Source: Chryseobacterium nepalense
GTDB lineage: Bacteria; Bacteroidota; Bacteroidia; Flavobacteriales; Weeksellaceae
Direction of reading: 5' to 3'
Assembly (NCBI RefSeq): GCF_023195755.1
Contig: NZ_CP096203.1
Coordinates: forward strand, 2,232,001-2,296,000
DNA length: 64,000 nt
The notes below the pieces were generated by a model, which was not told where the DNA came from, ran no database searches, and saw nothing but the letters and a program-made list of their open reading frames with translations. Made by a program: the position numbers and the translations under genes. Positions 52,379 through 60,432 of the stretch are shown here, in pieces. Position 1 is the first letter of the stretch, and every line of letters starts with the position of its first letter.

Positions 52379-53641
52379 TTATTCTCCATAAACTTCACCA
52401 TGACCTTTTAATGTATCTTTATCGTCACTCATAACACTATGAAGTTTATCCTTCTGAGAAGGAAAATCTTCAAACAGACCCGATAAGGCAAGCGCTGTAT
52501 AAACCTTCCCGGAATACCTGTTTCCAATCGCTACAATGGTTACTTTTGACTTCAGCAAATGGGCAAACACAGAGTTTGTGCCGTGCCACCATCCATTGTG
52601 ATAAGTAAGTTTTTCGCCGTTGTCGAAAATTTTCATTCTGAAGCCCAGTCCGTAATTATTCATTCCGAGTTTTTCATTGCTGTATGGCGTGAAAACCTGT
52701 TCCATGAGTTCAGGCTTTAAAAAATCTTTCGAAAACATGGCTTTAGAAAAATTATACAGATCCCTCGGTGTGGTATACACATTTTTATCCCCGTAAATGA
52801 GATCCAGGCGATCCAGAGGATAAAGCTTTTTTCCTCCGTAAAAAAATGACTGTGATGCCGTGGGAATATCTTTTTCCTGAAAAATAAATGTATTTTTCAT
52901 TTTAAGAGGATCAAAAACCATCTCTTTCATGGCTTGCGGAAAAGGAGTATTGGTTACCTTTTCAATCAGCAGCGCAAGCATGGCAAAATTAGTATTGCAG
53001 TACATGAATCCCGTATCTGTATCTCTAGCCAGATCCGGTTTGTACTTGATGATCATATTTAAAATATCCTGATTCGTAAGAAATGCTTTGGAAAGTTCGG
53101 CAGGAACGGGCTGTATTTTAGTAATAAAATATTCATATTTCGGGAGACCGCTTCTTTGATCAAGCAATGTTTTAACCGTAACATTCGGATAAGGGAATCC
53201 CGGGAAAAATTTTGTAAGATGGTCATCCAGATTTATTTTACCGGCTTCTATCAGCTTAAGCATAGCCATTGCCGTAAGTGTTTTCGATACGGAGGCAACA
53301 TGAAGCGGAGTATTCCTGTCAATAGGATTTTGATTTCCTTCTCTTGCAAAACCCCTGTAATTTTCATAGAGAATATCATCGCCTTTGGCAACCAGAATTC
53401 CACCGCTGAGATCACCTCTTTCCCATACTCTTTTATAATATTGATCAATGTATCTTGAAAGAGATGCTTTATCAGGGATCTGACTGTCTGCTGCAGTAAA
53501 AACTTTACTTAGATCTACGTTTCCGTAATTCGGGAGATTTGTTGTGCTTTCAATGGCAGCTTCCTGATTTTCAGCTTTGTTTTTACAGGAAAAAAGAGCT
53601 ATACAGGTAGTGATAATAAGTACAAGATTACGCATCCTCAT
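52379..53641 (-). CDS. Serine hydrolase lipoprotein, beta-lactamase/PBP4* family
   Basis: A ~420-residue lipoprotein (signal sequence ending ALFSCKNK). The catalytic SxxK is VASVSKTL with Ser117 and Lys120, then YCN in FMYCNTNFAML, and a late HNG in TYHNGWWHG. This is the class C beta-lactamase/DD-peptidase-like fold, probably acting on peptidoglycan or D-amino-acid substrates. I use 53641; starts at 53635 and 53662 are also possible. It is 26 bp upstream of the Ig-like lipoprotein gene and may be co-transcribed with it. Confidence 0.88.
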   Translation of the reverse strand: MRMRNLVLIITTCIALFSCKNKAENQEAAIESTTNLPNYGNVDLSKVFTAADSQIPDKASLSRYIDQYYKRVWERGDLSGGILVAKGDDILYENYRGFAREGNQNPIDRNTPLHVASVSKTLTAMAMLKLIEAGKINLDDHLTKFFPGFPYPNVTVKTLLDQRSGLPKYEYFITKIQPVPAELSKAFLTNQDILNMIIKYKPDLARDTDTGFMYCNTNFAMLALLIEKVTNTPFPQAMKEMVFDPLKMKNTFIFQEKDIPTASQSFFYGGKKLYPLDRLDLIYGDKNVYTTPRDLYNFSKAMFSKDFLKPELMEQVFTPYSNEKLGMNNYGLGFRMKIFDNGEKLTYHNGWWHGTNSVFAHLLKSKVTIVAIGNRYSGKVYTALALSGLFEDFPSQKDKLHSVMSDDKDTLKGHGEVYGE

Positions 53642-53758
53642 GAATTTCAAAATGAGCGGCAATTTAATAAAACTGAAAATAATGAGTAAATATTGATTAT
53701 ATATTATGAATTATTTAACATAAAGATAATCACAAAATATACTTTAAAAATGTACCAA

Positions 53759-54709
53759 TTAATGAATCGACTGAAAATTACCTGAAAACTGAGCAAGGAT
53801 TTTATCTACAATTACCTGGGCGAGCTTTTCTTTACTCTGGATAGTCCAGCCCGCAATATGGGGTGTTACGATTACTTTTTCGGATTCAAGCAGATACCGA
53901 AGATCTTCATTTTCGGTTTCCAGGTTTTCAAAAGACGACTTTTCATATTCCAGAACGTCAAGACAAGCCCCTTTTACCTTTCCTGATTTTATAGCTTCCA
54001 CCAAGCTTTTGGTTTCCACATTTTTACCACGTGCAGTATTGATGAAATAAAAATCATTCTTCATTTCGGAAATAAATAATCCATCTACAAGATAATACGA
54101 TTCTTCCGTTAAAGGAATATGCAGACTGAGCACCTCCGCTTTTTCTTTAAGCTCATCCAAGGAAACCTGAGTGGCATATTCATCACTTAACCCTGGTAGA
54201 ATATCATGAAAAATTACTTTGCAGCCGAAACCGGAAAGTCTTTTGGCTGTTGCTTTACCCATATTTCCATATCCGATGAGGCCTACCGTTTTTCCCAGAA
54301 GCTCATCCCCCCTGTTTTCTTCCCTGAGCCAGATGCCGTTTTTTACTTCCCGGGATGCAATGAAAAGCCTGTTCATTAAGATCAGAAGCATTCCCACTAC
54401 ATGTTCCGCTACAGAATCACGGTTTCCTTCCGGGGAATTGATCAGCTGAATTCCCAATTTTTGTGCTACAGGAATATCAATATTTTCCATTCCTGCTCCT
54501 ACTCTCGCAATGAATTTCAGATTTTCAGCATGCTCCAGAAAATTTTTGTCTAAAGGAATTCTGCTTCGGATGATGATACCGTCATAGTCTTTAATTTTTC
54601 GACAAACCTCATCATAGGAAGAGGTAAAATCTTCTTCCAGAATAAAATTTTTGGCTAAAAGCTGTTCGGTAATCAAGGGATGGTTCTTATCTAAAAGGAG
54701 TATTTTCAT
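53759..54709 (-). CDS. D-2-hydroxyacid dehydrogenase (3-phosphoglycerate dehydrogenase-like)
   Basis: A 316-residue NAD-dependent dehydrogenase with the Rossmann motif VGLIGYGNMGKATAKRLSGF (about residues 146-165). FIARVGAGMENID and NTARGKNVETKSL are the substrate- and NAD-binding segments; TPHIAGWT carries the catalytic histidine. It resembles SerA-type catalytic domains but lacks the C-terminal ACT domain. It may be a true phosphoglycerate dehydrogenase or another 2-hydroxyacid enzyme. Confidence 0.9.
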   Translation of the reverse strand: MKILLLDKNHPLITEQLLAKNFILEEDFTSSYDEVCRKIKDYDGIIIRSRIPLDKNFLEHAENLKFIARVGAGMENIDIPVAQKLGIQLINSPEGNRDSVAEHVVGMLLILMNRLFIASREVKNGIWLREENRGDELLGKTVGLIGYGNMGKATAKRLSGFGCKVIFHDILPGLSDEYATQVSLDELKEKAEVLSLHIPLTEESYYLVDGLFISEMKNDFYFINTARGKNVETKSLVEAIKSGKVKGACLDVLEYEKSSFENLETENEDLRYLLESEKVIVTPHIAGWTIQSKEKLAQVIVDKILAQFSGNFQSIH

Positions 54710-54849
54710 ATTTTTCTAAACACTAATGACACTAATTGTTTTGCACAAATGACACAAACGAAATTACGTTAATAATTTTTATATTTGTTCTGCAAAGGTA
54801 GTCACAAAGATTCACAAACAGCTTTTGTAATTGATTTTTTTAGTTTTCC

Positions 54850-55221
54850 ATGAAGTCACCTAAGGTTATTTTCAGCATTTCCGTATTGCTTCTTCTTATA
54901 TATATTATTGTGCTGTCACAGCAATTTTCTTCTGTACAGGAAATTATTCCCGTTCACTATTCCGGAGACGGTGGAGACGGTTTTGGGAGTAAAAATTTTT
55001 TATGGCTTGAAGTAGGTCTTAATTTTCTGTTTTTATATCTTTTGGCCTTACCCATATTCTTTCCTGAAAAAATGTTTGCTAAAACCACCGATTACTTAGA
55101 ATCCTCTACTGAAGCAGCAATAAAAAACCGACAACTATTTTTGTCGGTTCTATCTGTACTTGTTACAATAATTTTTTGTGGCCTTTCGCTGAAAGAAATT
55201 ATTTGTTTAAGTTTTATTTAA
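54850..55221 (+). CDS. DUF1648-type small membrane protein
   Basis: A 123-residue protein with three membrane segments. After the first comes the motif PVHYSGDGGDGFGSKNFLWL, typical of DUF1648 (P-x-H-...-G-...-G-S-K) near residues 34-55. Function unknown. A TATATTTG -7 box lies at 54780-54787. It is divergent from the dehydrogenase gene. Confidence 0.82.
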   Translation: MKSPKVIFSISVLLLLIYIIVLSQQFSSVQEIIPVHYSGDGGDGFGSKNFLWLEVGLNFLFLYLLALPIFFPEKMFAKTTDYLESSTEAAIKNRQLFLSVLSVLVTIIFCGLSLKEIICLSFI

Positions 55222-55358
55222 AATCCGCACAGATTATTCAGATTTAGCAGATTAGATTACAGCTTCATCAATAAACTTGTTGATTGTTCTTTTCTTAAGT
55301 ACAACCAAGATAATCACCAACTTGCGTCAAAAAAACTACAAATAATTTCTTAATCAAG

Positions 55359-55883
55359 TTATTTTGTTTCCTCCCCAAAAAGCTTTTTAAGCTCAATTGA
55401 CTCAGAAGGTTTCATTCTTCCGGAAAGAATCAGGGAGAGTTCCTTTCTTCTGAGTGCGGCTGCGTATCTTTCTTTTTCAAGATCAGTTTCCGGTTCCATT
55501 TCAGGGATTGGGATGGGTCTGTTGAATTCATCAACCGCCACGAAAGTATAAATTCCTTTATTGGTCTGAATTTTTTTGTGATTAATAGGATCATCCAGCC
55601 ATACATCTACATAAATTTCCATAGACGTGGAAAAAGCTCTGGAAACTTTGGATTCCATTACTACAATTCCACCTTCCGGAATCGGGTGATCAAATGAAAC
55701 ATGATTCACGGAAGCGGTCACTACCCTTCTTTCGCAGTGTCTTGTCGCTGAAATTGAGGCACATCGGTCCATTCTTGCCAACAGCTCGCCACCGAAAAGA
55801 TTCCTCAATTGGTTGGTATCATTGGGGAGTACAATGTTCGTCATTACTGTCAGGGATTCTGACGCCTTCTTTATTTTTGCCAT
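55359..55883 (-). CDS. Acyl-CoA thioesterase (YciA/ACOT hotdog family)
   Basis: A 174-residue hotdog thioesterase. It contains LPNDTNQLRNLFGGELLARM (the N-x-x-G-x-x-FGG-x-x-x-x-x-M/D motif), SVNHVSFDHPIPEG and EIYVDVWLDDP. Such enzymes hydrolyse medium- to long-chain acyl-CoA. It overlaps the HU-domain gene start side by 13 bp (55871-55883), so the two are coupled. Confidence 0.92.
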   Translation of the reverse strand: MAKIKKASESLTVMTNIVLPNDTNQLRNLFGGELLARMDRCASISATRHCERRVVTASVNHVSFDHPIPEGGIVVMESKVSRAFSTSMEIYVDVWLDDPINHKKIQTNKGIYTFVAVDEFNRPIPIPEMEPETDLEKERYAAALRRKELSLILSGRMKPSESIELKKLFGEETK

Positions 55884-56647
55884 TTTTTCTTAGTGTTGTT
55901 TGTAGGAGCCGGATTGTTTACAGACTTTTGTGTTGCCGGCTGAATATTCTGCTTTACCACAGCAGTGTCTTTTTTCAGAGAATCTGATGGGACTACCGGC
56001 GGAGCAGCTTGTTGTGGCTTTACAGTATCTTTTTCAATCCTGTGGGTTCTGGTCTGTATGGAAGGGTTGGTATTTCCAAAAGATTTTTCACCAAAAAGAA
56101 GCTCCTGTTGTGTATAAGCTACATATAAAATTCCAGCAACAGGAATAATGATCAGGAAAATCCAAAGAATGGATTTGTTAAACCGGTAATCTTTTCCGGA
56201 ATTTTTCGAACCTGTTTTCAGAGGTTCATTGTTATGGATGTCTGAAATCTTAATTTCTTCCAAACCATAAAAATCCGGGTGATCCGACTGGAGTCTGTTT
56301 CCTTTGAAATGCGTTTCGCCTTCTTCAATGTAAATAGTACCAAGCCCCTGAATCTCGAGCATCTGATCTGCCTGCAGCTTCTTTTTCCAGAAATCGGTCT
56401 GGATCTGGAGATCTGTTTTGGAAGCTTCTACGGTCATCTGTTTGTGTCCCGCAATAAAAGCAGCCAGCTCCTCAGACTTTACTTTATAATCCGGGGTATA
56501 AACAATTTTACTGGCAGGAGGAAGGATGCTCCCATTTTCGGAATTGATAATGGCCTTGGAGTTTTCGAGCGAAAACACCCCAAAATCCGGGACCGTAACA
56601 GTACCGAATTGTTTCAAATATTCTAAAATGTAAGCTGAAATATTCAT
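55871..56647 (-). CDS. HU/CCDC81-domain protein with membrane helix
   Basis: A 258-residue protein. Residues 1-60 form the HU-CCDC81-like N-terminal domain of Bacteroidetes (MNISAYILEYLKQFGTVTVP, then FGVFSLENSKAI). A second similar segment (VKSEELAAFIAGHKQM) follows, then a membrane helix (SILWIFLIIIPVAGILYVAY) and a long Pro/Gln/Lys-rich tail. Such proteins are thought to act at the envelope or septum; the exact role is unknown. A CAAATTTA box at 56655-56662 would place transcription start only ~1 base before the ATG, so a leaderless mRNA is possible. Confidence 0.82.
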   Translation of the reverse strand: MNISAYILEYLKQFGTVTVPDFGVFSLENSKAIINSENGSILPPASKIVYTPDYKVKSEELAAFIAGHKQMTVEASKTDLQIQTDFWKKKLQADQMLEIQGLGTIYIEEGETHFKGNRLQSDHPDFYGLEEIKISDIHNNEPLKTGSKNSGKDYRFNKSILWIFLIIIPVAGILYVAYTQQELLFGEKSFGNTNPSIQTRTHRIEKDTVKPQQAAPPVVPSDSLKKDTAVVKQNIQPATQKSVNNPAPTNNTKKKWQK

Positions 56648-57121
56648 TTGGTGGCAAATTTATGACTTTTTCATGACTTTTTGTTATATAAGAATTGTTC
56701 GGTATCAAGTTTAAAAATATGCAGATCTGATTTTAGAAATCCTGTCCCTATTATTAAGCTTTGGCTAAAGACATTGGATTATTCCTCCTGGAAGCGGAAT
56801 AAAACCCGCTCTTATTCATGAATTTCGAAATTTATAACAATCTGTCTTTTATTTAAGACCTCCTTTTGTTTTTTGGGAACATTTATAAATAGGCAAACTG
56901 CTACCCTAGCCGCGATTGAAGCAATTGTCTGAGCTCATTTCTTTATTTTCCTGGGTAGCGGCGGCTTCGCTACCCAGGAAAATAAAGAAATAGCGAGTGC
57001 GGAAAGCGGGAAAAAGCTCCTAAAATAAATAGTGGCAAGATTTAATAAAAAAGACTGCCGGAGCAGCCTTAAAAATCTAACTTTACTTTTTACTATAATT
57101 ATTTCAATATAGCCTGATTGA
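56648..57121. other. 474-bp gene-free region with long hairpin element
   Basis: No protein-coding potential was seen. The left part holds the HU-gene promoter, and the middle (56902-57024) a structured intergenic element. It separates the HU-domain gene from the TonB receptor, both on the minus strand. Confidence 0.7.
56902..57024 (+). ncRNA. Structured intergenic element with 24-bp perfect hairpin (Flavo-1-like candidate)
   Basis: A perfect inverted repeat: ATTTCTTTATTTTCCTGGG plus TAGCG at 56937-56960 pairs with 56968-56991 around a 7-nt GCGGCTT loop. It is flanked by CCCTAGCCGCGATTGAAGC upstream and GCGGAAAGCGGG...AGCTCCTAAAA downstream. These flanks recur in intergenic elements of flavobacteria as I remember them, and resemble the Flavo-1 structured RNA class. 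GAGCT at 56931 can pair with AGCTC at 57015, giving an outer stem. Direction and function are uncertain. Confidence 0.5.
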
Positions 57122-59227
57122 TTACTGAATTTTCCAGCTGATGCCGAACATAAAATTGGTTCCTGCCTGAGAAAAATAGTAAGGAGAGCCATCGTACACA
57201 GCGCCGTTGTTCACATATTTTTTATTGAAAATATTGTTTACTAAAAGCTTGAGGGCGATGTCATTATTATGAATTTTGAATTGGTATTGAGCATTAAAAT
57301 CAGTCAGGAAATAATCGTTCAGCTGCAGATTACGATCTTCGGAATTATCCAGATACTGTTTTCCTACATATTGGTTGATTAAGGCAAACTGGAAATTTTT
57401 ATTGGGGTTGAATTTCACTGCAAGATTGGCGATAACATCCGGAGAAAAGGAAATCTGTGTATTTCCGAGATCCTGAACACCATTTTCATTTTCTACTTTA
57501 AAATCTAAATTCCTGTTGTTGCTGAAACTTACATTTCCACTAAGTTCCCACTGTTTTGAGATTTTAGCCAATGCTCCGAGCTCAATCCCACTTCGGAAAC
57601 TTTTTCCTGAATTGGTTCTGATAAAGGCCCCTACATTATTCAGCTCCCCATTCAGGACAAGCTGGTTCACATAATACATATAATATAAGTTGGCGGTGAA
57701 TGATACAGGTCCAAACTGTCTTTCGAAACCAGCTTCAAAATCGTGAAGTTTTTCTGCTTTTACGTCATTGTTTGCCAAAAGGTCGTCACGGTTCGGTTCG
57801 CGGTGTGCGTGAGCGTAGGAAATAAAAATTTTTCCATTGCTAATTTTGTAATTGATTCCCGCTTTTGGATTGAAGAACAGCCAGTTTTTATCGAGATTAG
57901 CTCCTTCATCATCTCCGGAAGTGATGATTTTCGTATTGTAATCTACATTTCTCAATTGCAAATCTCCAAAAAACTCAAGATCATTTATCCTTACCAATGC
58001 TTTTGCAAAACCTGCCACTTCATTTTTTACGGAGCGGTTTCTGTAATATTCGTATTCATCAATCTGGGGAATGAAAACACCGGTTACATTTCCGAAGTGT
58101 CTTCCATAATATTGATTGGCGACTGCCCCAAAGTTGACATCAACAATTCCTAGTTTTCCATAAAGCGTTGAAACAATCCCATAGAAATCATTATTAAGCC
58201 ATTTTTTTCTGATAAAGTCCGAATATTCTTCACTTCCAACATCAGGTAAGTTATATCTGGCGAATGGATCACCCTGCTTATAATTTTCATAATATCCTTT
58301 TCCTTTGGTATAATGTAAGGTTGTTTCGAGATTCCATTTATCATTGAATTTCTGTTCCCAAAGCAACTGGTAATGATTTTGTCGGTAATTGTCGGTTTCG
58401 TTATCATAAAAGCCTATAATATTTTCCCAACTTGCATCATAAATTGCCCCGGAATAATTGAATTTGGGATCAGTTTCCCAGGTTTTCCGGTCGATTCCGT
58501 TCCAGGCTTGATAGGTTTTTTCCTTCCCTCCGAAAGCCATTAAACGGATTCTGGTGTTTCCTTCTTCATATAAAGCCGTGAAATTATAGGAATTCAACTT
58601 TGAAAAAGCTCTGTCAATATATCCGTCTGAATTAATATGGGTATATCTTCCCATTATGGAAAGTCGGTTCCCCCAGAATTTTCCGGATCCGATTTCGGCA
58701 GAATATTTATAGGTATTAAATGATCCGTAGCTGTCATCTGTTTTAACATAAAATTTTTCTTCCGGATCTTTTGAAAGTACATTGATGCTTGCCCCGAATG
58801 CGGCAGCTCCGTTGTTGGATGTTCCCACTCCTCGCTGAATCAGAATCTGTGAAGCAGAACTGGTAAGATCCGGAACGTTGACAAAGAACGTTCCCTGGCT
58901 TTCCGAGTCATTGTACGGAACACCATTCATCATCACATTAATTGCACTTCCGGAAACCCCTCGGATTCTAAAACCGGTATATCCTACCCCGTTTCCGGCA
59001 TCTGATGTCGAAATAATGGAAGTCTGATTTTTTAATAGAATCGGAAGATCCTGCCCGAGATTCCTGCTGTCCAGATCTTTCTGAACATTAATGATCTCTT
59101 TTGCAACGGGAAGTCTTTTGGTAAAATTAACAGCTTCAATTTCCTTTATTTTTAAGGAATCGGTATTTTGTGCCTGGATAAAAGCAGCTGCGCCTACAGT
59201 TAGGCCTAAAAAAAATAATCCTTTCAT
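57122..59227 (-). CDS. TonB-dependent outer-membrane receptor (TPP-controlled, likely thiamine transport)
   Basis: A 701-residue receptor with a signal peptide (MKGLFFLGLTVGAAAFIQAQ), a plug domain (about residues 45-150, NVQKDLDSRNLGQDLPILL and INVMMNGVPYNDSESQGTFF) and a ~550-residue beta-barrel ending in TNFMFGISWKIQ. A canonical TPP riboswitch lies upstream at 59352-59424 on the same strand. In Bacteroidetes, TPP-regulated receptors of this kind are predicted thiamine importers (OMR1-type). Receptor substrate specificity itself cannot be read from sequence. Confidence 0.93.
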   Translation of the reverse strand: MKGLFFLGLTVGAAAFIQAQNTDSLKIKEIEAVNFTKRLPVAKEIINVQKDLDSRNLGQDLPILLKNQTSIISTSDAGNGVGYTGFRIRGVSGSAINVMMNGVPYNDSESQGTFFVNVPDLTSSASQILIQRGVGTSNNGAAAFGASINVLSKDPEEKFYVKTDDSYGSFNTYKYSAEIGSGKFWGNRLSIMGRYTHINSDGYIDRAFSKLNSYNFTALYEEGNTRIRLMAFGGKEKTYQAWNGIDRKTWETDPKFNYSGAIYDASWENIIGFYDNETDNYRQNHYQLLWEQKFNDKWNLETTLHYTKGKGYYENYKQGDPFARYNLPDVGSEEYSDFIRKKWLNNDFYGIVSTLYGKLGIVDVNFGAVANQYYGRHFGNVTGVFIPQIDEYEYYRNRSVKNEVAGFAKALVRINDLEFFGDLQLRNVDYNTKIITSGDDEGANLDKNWLFFNPKAGINYKISNGKIFISYAHAHREPNRDDLLANNDVKAEKLHDFEAGFERQFGPVSFTANLYYMYYVNQLVLNGELNNVGAFIRTNSGKSFRSGIELGALAKISKQWELSGNVSFSNNRNLDFKVENENGVQDLGNTQISFSPDVIANLAVKFNPNKNFQFALINQYVGKQYLDNSEDRNLQLNDYFLTDFNAQYQFKIHNNDIALKLLVNNIFNKKYVNNGAVYDGSPYYFSQAGTNFMFGISWKIQ

Positions 59228-59282
59228 TCTATAAATTTTAACATTTAATGAATAAAAGGGGCGGATTAAATTAATGTAAAAA

Positions 59283-59350
59283 ATGTATCAGTTTACCAGT
59301 CTAACAATAAGAATTGGTACATTGTTATACTGTTCTATTGTTACATTTTT
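59283..59350. repeat. AT-rich hairpin repeat between riboswitch and receptor start
   Basis: Inverted repeat of the TGTAACA/TGTTATA family with ~28-nt arms (about 59287-59316 and 59320-59350). It lies between the riboswitch and the receptor start, in the 5' leader, and could add to or interfere with the riboswitch's expression platform. Confidence 0.68.
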
Positions 59351-59351
59351 T

Positions 59352-59424
59352 TAAATTCCCTAAACGGCATTACCCGTTCCAGGTTCATTGGGTATAATCT
59401 CAGCTTGTGACAGCACCCCTTTAT
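59352..59424 (-). promoter_or_regulatory. TPP riboswitch (THI element)
   Basis: On the minus strand: AGGGGTGCTG, then CTGAGATTATACCCAATGAA, then CCTGGAACGGGTAATGCCGT and a closing AGGGAA. These are the invariant segments of the thiamin pyrophosphate aptamer, in the right order and spacing. It precedes the TonB receptor gene and so predicts repression of the receptor by thiamin pyrophosphate. Confidence 0.96.
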
Positions 59425-59432
59425 TTCTGCCG

Positions 59433-59448
59433 CAAAATTACAAAATTA
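59433..59448 (-). promoter_or_regulatory. Tandem -7 boxes before the TPP riboswitch
   Basis: Two directly adjacent TAATTTTG boxes (complement of 59433-59440 and 59441-59448) fit the TAnnTTTG consensus. The nearer one would start transcription just before the aptamer. No clear -33 element is seen. Confidence 0.55.
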
Positions 59449-59532
59449 TTATCAGATATACTTTAAAAAATTTAGCACCCCTCATTATTGAAAGAATTTT
59501 TCAAATGCACCCCCATTTGGTGAGGGTTAAAA

Positions 59533-60285
59533 TCAGTAAGTATTATTATTTGAGTCGATGTAGTAATAATTTTTCCCATCTTTCGAAACATCAAACATTT
59601 TACCCAGTTTCCAGCTAAAATTACGTTTAATATCATCATACTCAAATGGAATAATTACCCTGTTGTGTACATCAATGACTCCAAACATATTGTTTTTTGA
59701 AGCAACAATCATCGGATTGGCCACATCATCGCCTTCAAGAATGAAGAGATATTCATATTGAGGATAGATTTGAAACTGCCTGTAATCCGCAGGATCTTTA
59801 AAAGTTGCTTTTTCTATGATTCCGTAAAAACCATTTAAAACATAAGCCTGATACAGCTGTTGAATATATTCCTTGTGAACACATTTTCCAAGATCTTCTT
59901 TCTTAAAACGATAGACTCTTTTTCCTTTTTTGTCTATTCTATATGAAATTTCGTCTTTTTCTACCGTTGCATAATCTGCGGTACCGAATTTCCGAAATTT
60001 TTCATTCGGGGAATTCAGGAGATTACAATCTTCATAAAAAAATACGGCAATATGATATTCGGGCTGGATGACAAACTTACCCTCCTGATTCACATACCCG
60101 AAATTCCCATTTTTTTTCTTCGGAATTAATAACGGAAGATCCTGATTGACAACCGGTAAACTTATATTTTTTTCAGAAGTCACTGTTTTCTTTTTTACAG
60201 CTATTTTTTTCGGAACCGATTTCTGAGAAAAAACGACTATCGAAATTAAAACACTTAGAACCTGAATTATTTTTTTTAAACCCAT
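59533..60285 (-). CDS. WG-repeat-containing secreted protein
   Basis: A ~250-residue protein (start MGLKKIIQVLSVLISIVVFS at 60285; an upstream in-frame extension to 60363 is hydrophobic and less likely) with a signal peptide and WG-type repeats (KNGNFGYVNQEGKFVIQPEY and NNMFGVIDVHNRVIIPFEYD). WG repeats occur in surface or secreted proteins of Bacteroidetes, often of unknown role. It lies upstream of the TPP-controlled receptor on the same strand but seems to be a separate unit. Confidence 0.82.
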   Translation of the reverse strand: MGLKKIIQVLSVLISIVVFSQKSVPKKIAVKKKTVTSEKNISLPVVNQDLPLLIPKKKNGNFGYVNQEGKFVIQPEYHIAVFFYEDCNLLNSPNEKFRKFGTADYATVEKDEISYRIDKKGKRVYRFKKEDLGKCVHKEYIQQLYQAYVLNGFYGIIEKATFKDPADYRQFQIYPQYEYLFILEGDDVANPMIVASKNNMFGVIDVHNRVIIPFEYDDIKRNFSWKLGKMFDVSKDGKNYYYIDSNNNTY

Positions 60286-60380
60286 ATTGACAGCAAAAAT
60301 ACAATGAAAAATAGAAATTATAAAATTCATATTTATAAAGAATCTAAATAATATAACTCCCATAAAATATTAAAATTTCG

Positions 60381-60388
60381 TAATTTTG
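60381..60388 (+). promoter_or_regulatory. Probable -7 box of the aconitase gene
   Basis: TAATTTTG fits the TAnnTTTG consensus and lies 45 bp before the start codon. No clear -33 element is seen. Confidence 0.45.
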
Positions 60389-60432
60389 GGAACATTTATA
60401 ATTGTTTGATAATTTTAAAACGTTTTTGAGAT

